This document shows, one piece after another, positions 16,153 through 24,134 of a DNA stretch of 33,170 bases; the first letter of the stretch is position 1; every line of letters begins with the position of its first letter. The notes beneath the pieces are model-generated. The model had not been told where the DNA came from. It made no database searches and saw nothing but the letters and a program-made list of their open reading frames with translations. Both the position numbers and the translations under genes were made by a program. Source of the DNA: Candidatus Mediterraneibacter merdavium (lineage in GTDB: Bacteria > Bacillota > Clostridia > Lachnospirales > Lachnospiraceae); contig DWYT01000163.1 of assembly GCA_019118545.1 (NCBI GenBank), positions 1 through 33,170 on the forward strand, read 5' to 3'.

Positions 16153-17814
16153 TTACTCTATTCCGGCTTCATTTGCAACAGCTTTCATACCCGGGCGGAT
16201 ATCTACATTAAGATCATTGACTACAAGATCCCCTTCTTTGAGTCCTTCTACGACCTCAACCTGCGTGGTGGAAGCAGTGCCAAGCTGTACCGGCTTCTCT
16301 TTGACCTCGCCGTTTTCGATCACATAGACAAAATCGCCGTCAGTAGACGCGTTGACCGTCTCGGTCGGCACAACGACTACGTTCTGCGCCTCAGCGACTG
16401 TCATATTGACTTTTGCCGTGGCTCCAATGCAGATATTTTCATCTGGGTTTTCAATGCGGATACGCGCACCGATAACCGGAGTTCCTTTCTCATTTGGAAC
16501 CGCGATCTTATCAACGTCAGTCAGGGTGCCCTTGTATGTATTTCCAGCAAGAGTAACCTCAGCTTCAAGTCCCGGCTTCATCTTATCATAATCATCCGGG
16601 GATAACTCGATCTTTACCCGCACATGCTCTGTGTCCGCGATGGTGAAAAGCGCCGCGCCCTGTGCGGCAGTGTTTGTCTGGAGCGCGTCCACAGACGCGA
16701 TCACTCCGTTCATATCCGCAGTCATGCCTTCCTTTCCCTTTGCCAACAGTTCCTCCGGCGTCAGGGCGGCAAGCTCCGCAAGATTATCGCTGATCTCCAG
16801 ATTCTCTAACTCTGAGGAAGTCATTCCCGTCTCTGCAACCACGGCTCCGGCCGCCTGATATGCTGCCTGCCATTCCGCGTATTTCGCCTCATACTGAGCC
16901 TGAAGCTGCGCATATCCGGCGTCGTCCGGGGCGGGAACTTCAAGTGCGGCAAGGGAAACATTCGCCTCGTCGAGAAGAGCCTGTGTCTCCTTCTTTGTCT
17001 CTAATGCCTGTTCATAATTCTCTGTGTCTGTCACAATCTGCTGCTGAACCGCATCCGCCGTGCCGTTCTTCACATTCTCCAACGCCTCGTTGATCTCTAC
17101 CTGACGTCCTGCGTACCCTCTTTCATACGCGCCAATCGTCTCGTCAGCTCCCGCGATCGTCCCCTCATATCCCTGAATCTGTGTCTGGAGTTCTTGTACC
17201 ATGGGGGCATTCTGCTCTGTCTGCTGCGCCGCTGCCTGCTGATTGCTCTGGTACTGGGCGTAGGCTGCGTTCACCTGTTCCGCCAGTGCGTTGGCCTCGT
17301 CCGCAAGAGCGTTCGCCTGTTCCGCCGCCTGAGCGGACGCGGCGTTCGCTGCATCGATCGCCTTCGCGTTCTGCGCCCTTGTCGCCTTGGAAGTATTGAG
17401 GCTGGACTGGAGGGTCATCTGCGCCTGTTCGTTATCTCTCTCTAAGTTTGTCGTGTCAAATGTGATCAGCAGATCACCCGACTTGACCGGCTGTCCAACC
17501 ACGGCCTTACATTCTTTAATCGGCGCTGTGACAGGCGAATAATATGTCTTTGTGTTTTCACTCTCGATCGTACCGTTGGAATTATAAGTCTCTTTTACCG
17601 TGCCCTTCTGCGCCTTCGTCACATTCAGTACGGTGCCCGTGTTGCTTTCCTTCTGCCCTCCGGCTATCAGGGAGACGCCCCATGCAAGGAGAAGTACAAC
17701 TGCCAGTACGGGGAGAATCACCCATGCGGGGAGCTTCTTTTTGGGAGTGCCCGAAGCGGGCGCGGCCTTTTCAGAAATCGTCTGTTTGCGGGTGTGTCGC
17801 TCTTTTGATGCCAT
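16153..17814 (-). CDS. MacA-like HlyD-family adaptor (membrane fusion protein)
   Basis: 553 aa from ATG 17814, one base after the ATPase stop, with AGAGG ten bases upstream. The short basic cytosolic tail is followed by a TM helix (about 28-51) and then the extracellular part. A lipoyl half-motif (YYSPVTAPIKECKAVVGQPVKSGD) precedes a long Ala/Gln-rich coiled coil (about 120-360), the returning lipoyl half, a beta-barrel (VKIELSPDDYDKMKPG) and a membrane-proximal domain. The coiled-coil hairpin is long for a Gram-positive adaptor. It should work with the ATPase and permease on either side as an ATPase-adaptor-permease export complex. Confidence 0.93.
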   Translation of the reverse strand: MASKERHTRKQTISEKAAPASGTPKKKLPAWVILPVLAVVLLLAWGVSLIAGGQKESNTGTVLNVTKAQKGTVKETYNSNGTIESENTKTYYSPVTAPIKECKAVVGQPVKSGDLLITFDTTNLERDNEQAQMTLQSSLNTSKATRAQNAKAIDAANAASAQAAEQANALADEANALAEQVNAAYAQYQSNQQAAAQQTEQNAPMVQELQTQIQGYEGTIAGADETIGAYERGYAGRQVEINEALENVKNGTADAVQQQIVTDTENYEQALETKKETQALLDEANVSLAALEVPAPDDAGYAQLQAQYEAKYAEWQAAYQAAGAVVAETGMTSSELENLEISDNLAELAALTPEELLAKGKEGMTADMNGVIASVDALQTNTAAQGAALFTIADTEHVRVKIELSPDDYDKMKPGLEAEVTLAGNTYKGTLTDVDKIAVPNEKGTPVIGARIRIENPDENICIGATAKVNMTVAEAQNVVVVPTETVNASTDGDFVYVIENGEVKEKPVQLGTASTTQVEVVEGLKEGDLVVNDLNVDIRPGMKAVANEAGIE

Positions 17815-17815
17815 A

Positions 17816-18571
17816 TCAGATGTCCTCTCTTTCACTGTCAATATTCGTTTCCTTATCAACAATCTCTTCACTGTCCGTATTCTTCTCGCTGTTCAGATAA
17901 TCCGCTTCTATCCGTCCGTCCATAATGCGCACGACCCGGTGCGCCTGCTCCGCGATATCATCGTCGTGGGTAATGATAATGACTGTGCGGCCGCTTTGGT
18001 GAAGTCCTTTGAGAATATTCATGATATCCACAGTGGAATGACTGTCCAGATTTCCCGTCGGCTCGTCGGCAAGAATAATCGGCGGCTGTGCGGCAACCGC
18101 TCTCGCGACGGCCACTCTCTGCTGCTGTCCGCCGGAAAGTTCGCCGGGTTTATGCTTCATCCGCTTCTTAAGGCCGACCCTTTCCAGTGCTTCCACGGCT
18201 GCCTTTCTCCTCTGCTGCCGGCCCATTCCCCTGTAAATAAGGGGGAGTTCCACATTGCCGAGAGCGTCCAAATTGGGGATCAGGTTAAAACCCTGAAAGA
18301 TAAATCCGATCTTTTTATTGCGGATGTCTGAAAGCTGATTGTCAGACAGGCGGGATACATCCTGCCCGTCAAGGAAATAATTTCCCGTCGTGGGAATATC
18401 CAGACAGCCGAGCATATTCATGAGGGTGGATTTCCCGGAGCCGGAATGACCGACTATGGCGACAAATTCCCCTCTTTCGATCTCGAGGGTAATGCCGTCC
18501 AGAGCGCGCACTTCATTCTCGCCGGGATTATAGATCTTATGTAAGTCCTGAACTCGGATGAGCGGTTCCAT
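17816..18571 (-). CDS. MacB/LolD-type ABC transporter ATP-binding protein
   Basis: 251 aa from ATG 18571 ([10 protein letters not shown]), seven bases after AAAAGGAG. Walker [10 protein letters not shown] (41-49), Q-loop FQGFNL, signature LSGGQ (145-149), Walker B ILADE (166-170) with catalytic Glu, and the H-loop ITHDDD are all intact. The spacing and [21 protein letters not shown] segment place it in the LolD/MacB subfamily, which pairs with FtsX-type permeases. The C-terminal 25 residues are a highly acidic tail beyond the usual end ([14 protein letters not shown]). First gene of the four-gene export operon; its promoter lies within the end of tatD. Confidence 0.95.
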   Translation of the reverse strand: MEPLIRVQDLHKIYNPGENEVRALDGITLEIERGEFVAIVGHSGSGKSTLMNMLGCLDIPTTGNYFLDGQDVSRLSDNQLSDIRNKKIGFIFQGFNLIPNLDALGNVELPLIYRGMGRQQRRKAAVEALERVGLKKRMKHKPGELSGGQQQRVAVARAVAAQPPIILADEPTGNLDSHSTVDIMNILKGLHQSGRTVIIITHDDDIAEQAHRVVRIMDGRIEADYLNSEKNTDSEEIVDKETNIDSEREDI

Positions 18572-18595
18572 AGCTGTGCTCCTTTTCACAATTAA

Positions 18596-18615
18596 TGTAT
18601 TACTTGATTAATACA
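18596..18615. promoter_or_regulatory. GntR/YtrA-like operator over the export promoter
   Basis: TGTATTA-CTTGAT-TAATACA is a perfect 7-bp inverted repeat with a 6-base spacer. It overlaps the -10 box and the expected transcription start, an arrangement for repression. The sequence resembles operators of YtrA-type GntR repressors, which often control ABC exporters in Firmicutes (inference). No gntR-type gene is in the window. Confidence 0.6.
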
Positions 18616-18641
18616 ATAATGCTATGTTCATAGAATGTCAA
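18613..18641 (-). promoter_or_regulatory. Sigma-A promoter of the export operon
   Basis: On the minus strand, a consensus TTGACA (18641-18636) lies 17 bases before TATTGT (18618-18613). The -35 box is inside the 3' end of tatD. Leader of about 35 bases to ATG 18571. Confidence 0.75.
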
Positions 18642-19401
18642 GAAAATTATAGAGTTTTCTGCTGTTTATTTCTGTCTGTCTCACAACCTCTTCCACGGAC
18701 GTTTCTTTCAGCGCCGCGATCTCCTCCGCCACGTAGGGAAGGTACAGCGAACAGTTTCTCTTCCCTCTGTAGGGAACCGGAGCCAGATAAGGGCAGTCTG
18801 TCTCAAGCACGATGGAAGTCAGAGGAATCTCCTGTACGACCTGTTTGAGCTTCTTTGCGTTCTTGAAGGTGACTACGCCGCCCACGCCGATATAGTATCC
18901 CATCTTCACATATTCTTTCGCCATCTCCGCAGAGTAGGAATAGCAGTGGATGACCGCTTTCATTCCCGCCGCGTGTTTTTTCATGATCTCCATTGTATCC
19001 GACGCGGCCTCCCTGCTGTGGATGATAACCGGCATATCCTTCCCGCGCGCCAGTTCAAGCTGACGGATAAACCATTCCTTCTGGAGCTCGTGACTTTCAT
19101 TGTCCCAGTAATAGTCAAGACCGATCTCACCCACGGCGACGATCTTCTCCTGATCGAGAGGCGCAGACATGCGGGCGAACTGCTCCTCATCAAGGGAGCC
19201 TACCTCATCCGGGTGTACGCCGATTGCCCCGTATACAAAAGGATAGTCCTCTGTCAGCTTCTGTATCTTATCCCATGAGGAAATGGTCGAACCCGCATTT
19301 ACGATAAAGCCGATCCCCGCGTCTTCCATCTTTGCAAGAAGTGTTTCTCTGTCTGAATCAAACTGCCCGTCGTCATAATGGGCATGTGTATCTATGATCA
19401 T
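18628..19401 (-). CDS. tatD: TatD-family metal-dependent hydrolase (DNase)
   Basis: 257 aa, usual length. A TIM-barrel amidohydrolase-type nuclease with all metal ligands visible: His6 and His8 (DTHAHYDD), Glu92 (GEIGLDYYWD), His128 (VIIHSRE), His152 (VIHCYSYS) and Asp202 (ETDCPYLAP). TatD enzymes are 3'-5' exonucleases that act on DNA and RNA, with roles in oxidative-damage repair. GGGAGGAATAAG precedes ATG 19401. Its usual downstream neighbours in Firmicutes are rnmV and ksgA; here the export operon begins inside its last codons. The gene seems complete. Confidence 0.95.
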   Translation of the reverse strand: MIIDTHAHYDDGQFDSDRETLLAKMEDAGIGFIVNAGSTISSWDKIQKLTEDYPFVYGAIGVHPDEVGSLDEEQFARMSAPLDQEKIVAVGEIGLDYYWDNESHELQKEWFIRQLELARGKDMPVIIHSREAASDTMEIMKKHAAGMKAVIHCYSYSAEMAKEYVKMGYYIGVGGVVTFKNAKKLKQVVQEIPLTSIVLETDCPYLAPVPYRGKRNCSLYLPYVAEEIAALKETSVEEVVRQTEINSRKLYNFLDIL

Positions 19402-19437
19402 ATCTTATTCCTCCCGTCCGTGATCCATTTAGTAAGA

Positions 19438-19458
19438 GGACCACCACTTTGGTGATCC
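19438..19458. terminator. Hairpin between asparagine synthetase and tatD
   Basis: GGACCACCA / TGGTGATCC forms a 9-bp stem with one G-U type mismatch and a 3-base loop. On the minus strand there is no clear T run after it, so termination of the synthetase transcript is uncertain; it may be an mRNA end or a leader structure. Confidence 0.3.
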
Positions 19459-19507
19459 CCTGTTTTCTTTAAATCCGCTGCATCTATTGTTTCCTGTTCA
19501 CGCACTT

Positions 19508-21046
19508 TTACCGTTTTACAAAATATTCCTCATACCATACAAGGAAAGTATAGATCGTCCACACCTTTCTCCAGTTGTCGGAGTTTCCTCCCACATAGTC
19601 GTCAAAGATCGCGTTGATCTCGTCTACATTGAAGAACTTCTCCGCCATATCGCTGTGGAACTTCGCGCGCACATCCTGATTATAGCGGTCGTCCGCCATC
19701 CAGATACGGATCGGCACGATGAATCCCAGCTTCTTGCGGAAAGCGATTTCCTCGGGAAGCACCTTCGCCGCCGCCGTGCGCAGAGCCACCTTATTCTGCT
19801 CCTCATTTACCTTATATTTTGACGGCATCCTTGACGCGATGTCAAAGATTCTGCGGTCTGTCAGCGGCATGCGGATCTCAAGTCCCGCCGCAAGGCTCAT
19901 CTTATCCACGTTCAGGTAAATGTCGCCCTCAAGCCAGATCTGGATATCCACGTCTGACATAATAGAGAGCGGGTCTAACCCTTCCGTCTCCTCATAGATG
20001 GGGCGCGCCACCTCGATGGGAAGGACGTCCGGATCATAGTGCTTGAGGATACGCTGCTTCTCATCCTCTTTCATGATATTCGTATTTCCGACATAAAATG
20101 TCTTGAGATTCTCTCCGTATCTCTCCGCGTTGCGGTACATATTGTAGCCGCCGAAGAACTCATCCGCGCCCTCGCCGGAGTAGCAGATCTTCGTGTGCTT
20201 TGCCGTCTCCCTACACGCGATGGCGAACGCGATCGCCGAGGCGTCGCCCAACGGCTGCTCCATGTTATACATCACATAGGGCACGACCCCAAAGTATTCC
20301 TCCGGGGTGATCAGGCATCTTGAATTCTTTCTTCCCAGTATGTCCGCCGTCTGCTTTGCCAGTCCCGACTCATCGAAGCGCTCCTCCTCATAGCCGCAGG
20401 AATCTGTCATCTCCACATCTGACATCGCCAGCACATAAGAGGAATCCACGCCCCCTGAGAGGAAAGACTCTGCCGTCTCGTCCGCAGTCTTTACCTCCGG
20501 CATAATCTCCTTTAAGGTCGTATGAATCTCGTCCGCCCAACCCTCAAGAGACTTGCTTTCATCGGGATGGAAGGTGGGCGTCCAGTAACGCTCTATCTTA
20601 AGCTTCCCGTCCTGCCAGATCAGATACCGGCCCGGCATGAGCTTCTTAAGTCCGCGGAAAAATGTATTCTCACCCGCCACATAAGTAAGGCTTAAATAAA
20701 TCTGGAGCATTTCTTCATTCAGTTCCTTGACAAACCCCGGCCGCTCCATGATTCCCCGTATGGTTGTCCCGTATAAGAGCCGGCCGTCCGCTGTCTCATA
20801 ATAGTAAAACGGCTTCGTTCCGAACGGGTCTCTTAAGCAGAACAATTTTTTCTCCGCTTCATCCCACAGCGCGAACGCAAACATGCCGTGCATGTGATCC
20901 GCCATTTCATACCCCCATGTCTCGTAAGCGCGGATAAGAATCTGCTCCTCCCGCTCTTCCCTCGGAAGTGCAAGAGATATCTCCAGCCTCTCGCACAGTT
21001 CCTCCCAGTTGCGGATATGTCCTCTGTATTCCTGTACTTTTATCAT
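19508..21046 (-). CDS. Asparagine synthetase B-like protein lacking the N-terminal nucleophile Cys
   Basis: 512 aa, roughly 100 shorter than typical AsnB. Normal AsnB begins MCG, where Cys forms the glutaminase nucleophile. This protein starts MIKVQEYRG and enters the Ntn fold late, at WEELCERL...HMHGMFAFALWD (53-62) and LRDPFGTKPFYYY (71-83). The synthetase domain looks intact: PP-loop SGGVDSS (197-203), SGEGADEFFGGYN, and the end region RKKLGFIVPIRIW. ATG 21046 follows AGGAGAGG, and no coding sequence for a missing N-terminus lies upstream, so this is a design rather than a frameshift. It may use free ammonia, or act on another acceptor. The class occurs in other Lachnospiraceae as far as I recall. 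Confidence 0.9.
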   Translation of the reverse strand: MIKVQEYRGHIRNWEELCERLEISLALPREEREEQILIRAYETWGYEMADHMHGMFAFALWDEAEKKLFCLRDPFGTKPFYYYETADGRLLYGTTIRGIMERPGFVKELNEEMLQIYLSLTYVAGENTFFRGLKKLMPGRYLIWQDGKLKIERYWTPTFHPDESKSLEGWADEIHTTLKEIMPEVKTADETAESFLSGGVDSSYVLAMSDVEMTDSCGYEEERFDESGLAKQTADILGRKNSRCLITPEEYFGVVPYVMYNMEQPLGDASAIAFAIACRETAKHTKICYSGEGADEFFGGYNMYRNAERYGENLKTFYVGNTNIMKEDEKQRILKHYDPDVLPIEVARPIYEETEGLDPLSIMSDVDIQIWLEGDIYLNVDKMSLAAGLEIRMPLTDRRIFDIASRMPSKYKVNEEQNKVALRTAAAKVLPEEIAFRKKLGFIVPIRIWMADDRYNQDVRAKFHSDMAEKFFNVDEINAIFDDYVGGNSDNWRKVWTIYTFLVWYEEYFVKR

Positions 21047-21114
21047 ATGTTTCCTCTCCTAATCTTTGCTTTTGTTCTTTTCATTCTTCTTTTCTAACAG
21101 CTTACGCTACTCTC

Positions 21115-21300
21115 TTAGTCCCAGTTTATCGCGTCATGGGAAATAGTGGGTGATGTATCCGCTTTTGCTTCTGCTATCGCCGCTATCTCTTCCGGCGTCG
21201 CCTCGTCTTCCGGCACAAATCGGATCAAAACCCTATATATCGTTTCAATATCTTTTTCCGGTATCATATCAACAAGATATTTTATGGTATCTCTACTCAT
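21115..21300 (-). CDS. Antitoxin-like partner of the RelE-type toxin
   Basis: 61 aa from ATG 21300, seven bases after AGGAGG; a GTG two codons earlier is possible. Residues 1-30 are predicted helical (TIKYLVDMIPEKDIETIYRV), with an acidic middle (VPEDEATPEEIAAIAEAKAD) and a short polar tail. Small size, acidic character and position 11 bases after a RelE-type gene mark it as the antitoxin. No clear DNA-binding fold is seen, so autoregulation cannot be asserted. The order is toxin then antitoxin, the reverse of classic relBE. Confidence 0.75.
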   Translation of the reverse strand: MSRDTIKYLVDMIPEKDIETIYRVLIRFVPEDEATPEEIAAIAEAKADTSPTISHDAINWD

Positions 21301-21311
21301 TTCCACACCTC

Positions 21312-21551
21312 CTAGGACCTCTTATATATCTGTCCTCTTGAATCAATGTTATTTATTGTTATTATATCATCTTCCACAGTAAATAACACTCTTAAATCTC
21401 CTACCCTCAAACGATATTCATTTTCCATTCCAGATAACTTCCGTATATCTCCGCACGGTAATTTTTCAATCGCCTCTTTCAATCTCCTTTTGGTATTTTT
21501 ATCGGCTGAATTTATGTATTTAACAGCTTTCTTTTTATACTCTATGCGCAC
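21312..21551 (-). CDS. RelE/ParE-superfamily toxin
   Basis: 79 aa with a GTG start at 21551, eight bases after GGGGG; the nearby ATG is out of frame and stops at once. The layout is typical of the RelE fold: two N-terminal helices rich in Lys (KKAVKYINSADKNTKRRLKEAIEKLP), then GDIRKLSGMENEYRLRVGDLRVLFTV and a last strand IDSRGQIYKRS. The Arg residues in YRLRVGDLRV and RGQIYKR match positions used for mRNA cleavage in RelE-type enzymes, so ribosome-dependent mRNA cleavage is likely. Its stop codon overlaps the antitoxin's AGGAGG site. A -10 TATAAT lies at 21586-21581. Confidence 0.85.
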   Translation of the reverse strand: MRIEYKKKAVKYINSADKNTKRRLKEAIEKLPCGDIRKLSGMENEYRLRVGDLRVLFTVEDDIITINNIDSRGQIYKRS

Positions 21552-21580
21552 TTTATCATCCCCCTGTTTAAACTCTTTTT

Positions 21581-21586
21581 ATTATA
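21581..21586 (-). promoter_or_regulatory. Probable -10 box of the toxin-antitoxin operon
   Basis: A consensus TATAAT on the minus strand lies 30 bases before the GTG start. No good -35 hexamer is present at 16-18 bases upstream, so the promoter may be weak or need an activator. Confidence 0.4.
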
Positions 21587-21649
21587 CATGATTTTTCATC
21601 TTATTACGATGTATGTTTGCACGATTTTGAAAAAAAACCAAAAAAACTA

Positions 21650-21678
21650 TTGTCTTTCCGCCCATTTATGCCTATTCT
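21650..21678 (+). promoter_or_regulatory. Sigma-A promoter of purC
   Basis: TTGTCT (21650-21655) and TATTCT (21673-21678) are separated by 17 bases, with transcription starting near 21685. The leader of about 37 bases is too short for a purine riboswitch. It is divergent from the toxin-antitoxin promoter. Confidence 0.6.
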
Positions 21679-21721
21679 ATTAGAGGAAACATTTAATCTA
21701 AGAATAAACGAGGTACATGAC

Positions 21722-22582
21722 ATGAAACCGATCAAAGAAGGAAAAGTACGTGAGATTTACGACAACGGCGACAGCCTTATCCTTGTAGCGACAGACAGGA
21801 TTAGCTGCTTTGACGTTATCCTGAAAAACAAGATCACAAAGAAGGGCGCTGTGCTGACACAGATGTCCAAATTCTGGTTTGACATGACGTCCGACATCCT
21901 GCCGAACCACATGATCACAACCGATGTGAGCGAGATGCCGGAGTTCTTCCGTCAGCCGCAGTTTGACGGCAACAGCATGATGTGTAAAAAACTTACGATG
22001 CTCCCCATCGAGTGCATTGTCCGCGGATACATCACAGGAAGCGGCTGGGCCAGCTATCAGGAAAACGGCACTGTCTGCGGCATCAGACTTCCCGAGGGCC
22101 TGAAAGAATCTGACAAGCTGCCGGAGCCGATCTACACACCGTCCACAAAAGCTGAGATCGGGGATCATGACGAAAATATTTCCTACGAACAGAGCGTTGC
22201 GCATTTAGAGAAGCATTTCCCGGGAAAAGGAGAGGAATACGCCTCAAAGCTTCGCGACTATACGCTTGCACTCTACAAGAAATGCGCGGACTACGCGCTG
22301 ACACGCGGTATCATTATCGCGGACACAAAGTTTGAGTTCGGTCTGGACGAAGACGGGAATATCGTTCTCGGGGATGAGATGCTCACTCCGGACAGCTCCC
22401 GCTTCTGGCCCGCTGACGGATACGAGCCGGGACACGGCCAGCCGTCCTTTGACAAGCAGTTCGCCCGCGACTGGCTCAAAGCCAATCCCGACAATAACTG
22501 GACTCTGCCGGAAGATGTCGTACAGAAGACTATCGGCATCTATCTTGAGGGTTACGAAATGCTGACAGGCAAGAAACTCTAA
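21722..22582 (+). CDS. purC: Phosphoribosylaminoimidazole-succinocarboxamide synthase
   Basis: 286 aa from ATG 21722 (MKPIKEGKVREIYD), with GAGGT nine bases upstream and downstream of the predicted transcription start. The open frame extends 35 codons further to 21617, but that part would lie over the promoter. SAICAR synthetase joins aspartate to CAIR using ATP in purine synthesis. Visible motifs are GKVREIYD, ATDRISCFDV, the signature VRGYITGSGWASY and IIADTKFEFGLD...GDEMLTPDSSRFWP. The 286-aa length and GYITGSGW form belong to the longer, eukaryote-like type. It is monocistronic here, apart from other pur genes, between a toxin-antitoxin pair and a terminator. Confidence 0.97.
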   Translation: MKPIKEGKVREIYDNGDSLILVATDRISCFDVILKNKITKKGAVLTQMSKFWFDMTSDILPNHMITTDVSEMPEFFRQPQFDGNSMMCKKLTMLPIECIVRGYITGSGWASYQENGTVCGIRLPEGLKESDKLPEPIYTPSTKAEIGDHDENISYEQSVAHLEKHFPGKGEEYASKLRDYTLALYKKCADYALTRGIIIADTKFEFGLDEDGNIVLGDEMLTPDSSRFWPADGYEPGHGQPSFDKQFARDWLKANPDNNWTLPEDVVQKTIGIYLEGYEMLTGKKL

Positions 22583-22596
22583 GACCATTCCATACA

Positions 22597-22634
22597 CACA
22601 TAAAAACCGGGGCGCAGGCTCCGGTTTTTATGTG
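22597..22634. terminator. Bidirectional terminator between purC and the ATPase gene
   Basis: CACATAAAAACCGG (22597-22610) pairs perfectly with CCGGTTTTTATGTG (22621-22634) around a 10-base loop. The A and T runs on either side let it stop both convergent transcripts. Confidence 0.9.
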
Positions 22635-22648
22635 CTTTTAAAGCCGCT

Positions 22649-24052
22649 CTATTTTATAACCAGTACTTTCAGCATATCCTCATATGTCACCAACGTCACA
22701 TTTCCCATCCCGTCTGCCTTCTCCACACATCCCCGGGTGAAGCCGCTTTTTGCAAAAAGATACAGATGGGTCTTACGGTAACGGAATATCCGGCTTCTGT
22801 TCTCCAGCTTCTCGAGAATGTTCACGTCCACTTTTTCGTTTGTCCATTTGCACTCGCCGAACAAAGCCTCGTCCTTATCCTTCTCCCCCATAATATCAAT
22901 CTCCGCCTGACTGCGGGTTGAGGGATCCGTCCCCCACCAGCGTCCGAGATCCCTGAACTCCACGGGCGACTTCCCGGTCAACAATAATTTCCACAGATAC
23001 TGCTTGCAGATCTCCTCGAACACACTCCCCATATAGTCCGACAGATACGGCGCGATCCTCGAGTATGCCAGATCAGCCGCCCCACGGGCGATGATAGATG
23101 TATTCTCCGGTACGAACCGGTACCAGAAGCGGAACATATTATCATCGATGATATAGATAGACTTGTGGGATTCCTTGTTCCCGTAAGGCGTCTCCTTCTT
23201 CACCAGTCCAAGCGCGATGAGATTTTTCAGGTATGCGGCGCACACACTTGTGCTCTCCCCGACCTTTGACGCGATCTCAGACATGCGTGAGGAGCCTGTG
23301 GCAATGGCGGTGATGATCGCATTGTACAGGGCGGGTTCCCTCACTTCCTGTTTCAGAAGATTCTCCGGTTCCTCGAAAAGTGAAGAACTCGGATCAAGAA
23401 ATGTATTCTTGATATTGTCCTCAATACTCAGCCTGTCATCCATCTGCAGAAGATACTGGGGCGTTCCGCCCGCTATACCGTAGACCAGAGCCTTATCCTG
23501 ATCCGAAAAGCCGTGGAAACAGCGGCATGTATCTTCGAAGTCAAAGGGCAGTATCTTCATCTGCGCTGTCCGTCTGCCATAGAGCGGCGCCTTATAAGCC
23601 AGCACATGGTCTTCCATATAAGACATGGACGAACCGCAGAGAATCAGCATTAACCTTGAACTGCTCTTATATTTGTCGATCAATAGCTGCAACGTAGAGG
23701 CAAGGCTTTCATCTGAGCGCGCCACATAAGGATACTCGTCAACCGCCAGTATCAGGCGCTCCTTCTCAGCCATCCGGAATACATACTCCAACGCAGCCTG
23801 AAAGGACACAAATGTTGTCTCCATCTGGAACCCTGTCTCACACTCCATGATATTCCTGCTGAAGTTCTCGAGATTCTGGCGGGCATTGCTCTCCACCCCC
23901 ATAAAATAAATCGCTTTTTTATCTTTGATAAACCGCCTGATAAGCTCTGTCTTCCCCACGCGCCTGCGGCCGTACAGCACCGCAAACTCAAACTTACCCG
24001 ACGCATACAGCTTTTCCAGAGAAACCAGTTCACGCTCTCTTCCGATGAACAT
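22649..24052 (-). CDS. Archaeal-type ATPase with DUF234 nuclease-like C-terminus
   Basis: 467 aa. The P-loop ATPase domain (about 1-200) starts FIGRERELVSLE and has Walker A YGRRRVGKTE (27-36) and Walker B LILAVDEYPY (100-109). A winged-helix segment follows at about 250-300 (SSRMSEIASKVGESTSVCAAYLKNL). The C-terminal DUF234 region has a PD-(D/E)XK-like pattern, Glu384/Asp386 and Glu400-Cys-Lys402 (EIDIMG...GECKW). The family is common in archaea and anaerobic bacteria; its function is unclear and it is often found as a standalone mobile gene. ATG 24052 has AAGGTGAG upstream. It is transcribed alone from the promoter at 24106-24134. Confidence 0.92.
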   Translation of the reverse strand: MFIGRERELVSLEKLYASGKFEFAVLYGRRRVGKTELIRRFIKDKKAIYFMGVESNARQNLENFSRNIMECETGFQMETTFVSFQAALEYVFRMAEKERLILAVDEYPYVARSDESLASTLQLLIDKYKSSSRLMLILCGSSMSYMEDHVLAYKAPLYGRRTAQMKILPFDFEDTCRCFHGFSDQDKALVYGIAGGTPQYLLQMDDRLSIEDNIKNTFLDPSSSLFEEPENLLKQEVREPALYNAIITAIATGSSRMSEIASKVGESTSVCAAYLKNLIALGLVKKETPYGNKESHKSIYIIDDNMFRFWYRFVPENTSIIARGAADLAYSRIAPYLSDYMGSVFEEICKQYLWKLLLTGKSPVEFRDLGRWWGTDPSTRSQAEIDIMGEKDKDEALFGECKWTNEKVDVNILEKLENRSRIFRYRKTHLYLFAKSGFTRGCVEKADGMGNVTLVTYEDMLKVLVIK

Positions 24053-24105
24053 ATCTGCTCACCTTCCCTTCCATCGTTTGATGTCAACTATAAGATGTTA
24101 TCTAT

Positions 24106-24134
24106 AATATATCGCAGACGAAAAATTTAGTCAA
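24106..24134 (-). promoter_or_regulatory. Sigma-A promoter of the DUF234 ATPase gene
   Basis: On the minus strand, TTGACT (24134-24129) and TATATT (24111-24106) are 17 bases apart. Upstream, 24135-24185 is very AT-rich with repeated TTTAGTT motifs, like an UP element. The rest of the 343-base gap to 24395 holds only hairpins; I see no gene in it. Confidence 0.7.

Noticed and set aside
17600-18331. 243-codon plus-strand frame opposite the adaptor and ATPase genes
   Set aside because: It lies opposite two well-supported genes with intact motifs and lacks any recognisable domain.
21047-21114. Missing N-terminus of the asparagine synthetase in another frame
   Set aside because: Only 68 bases separate it from the antitoxin stop codon and they encode no MCGI-type sequence.
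21617-21721. N-terminal extension of purC
   Set aside because: It would cover the predicted promoter, lacks a ribosome site, and the PurC family starts at MKPIKEGKVREIYD.
21679-21721. Purine riboswitch upstream of purC
   Set aside because: The leader is about 37 bases, too short for the aptamer, and the core junction motifs are absent.
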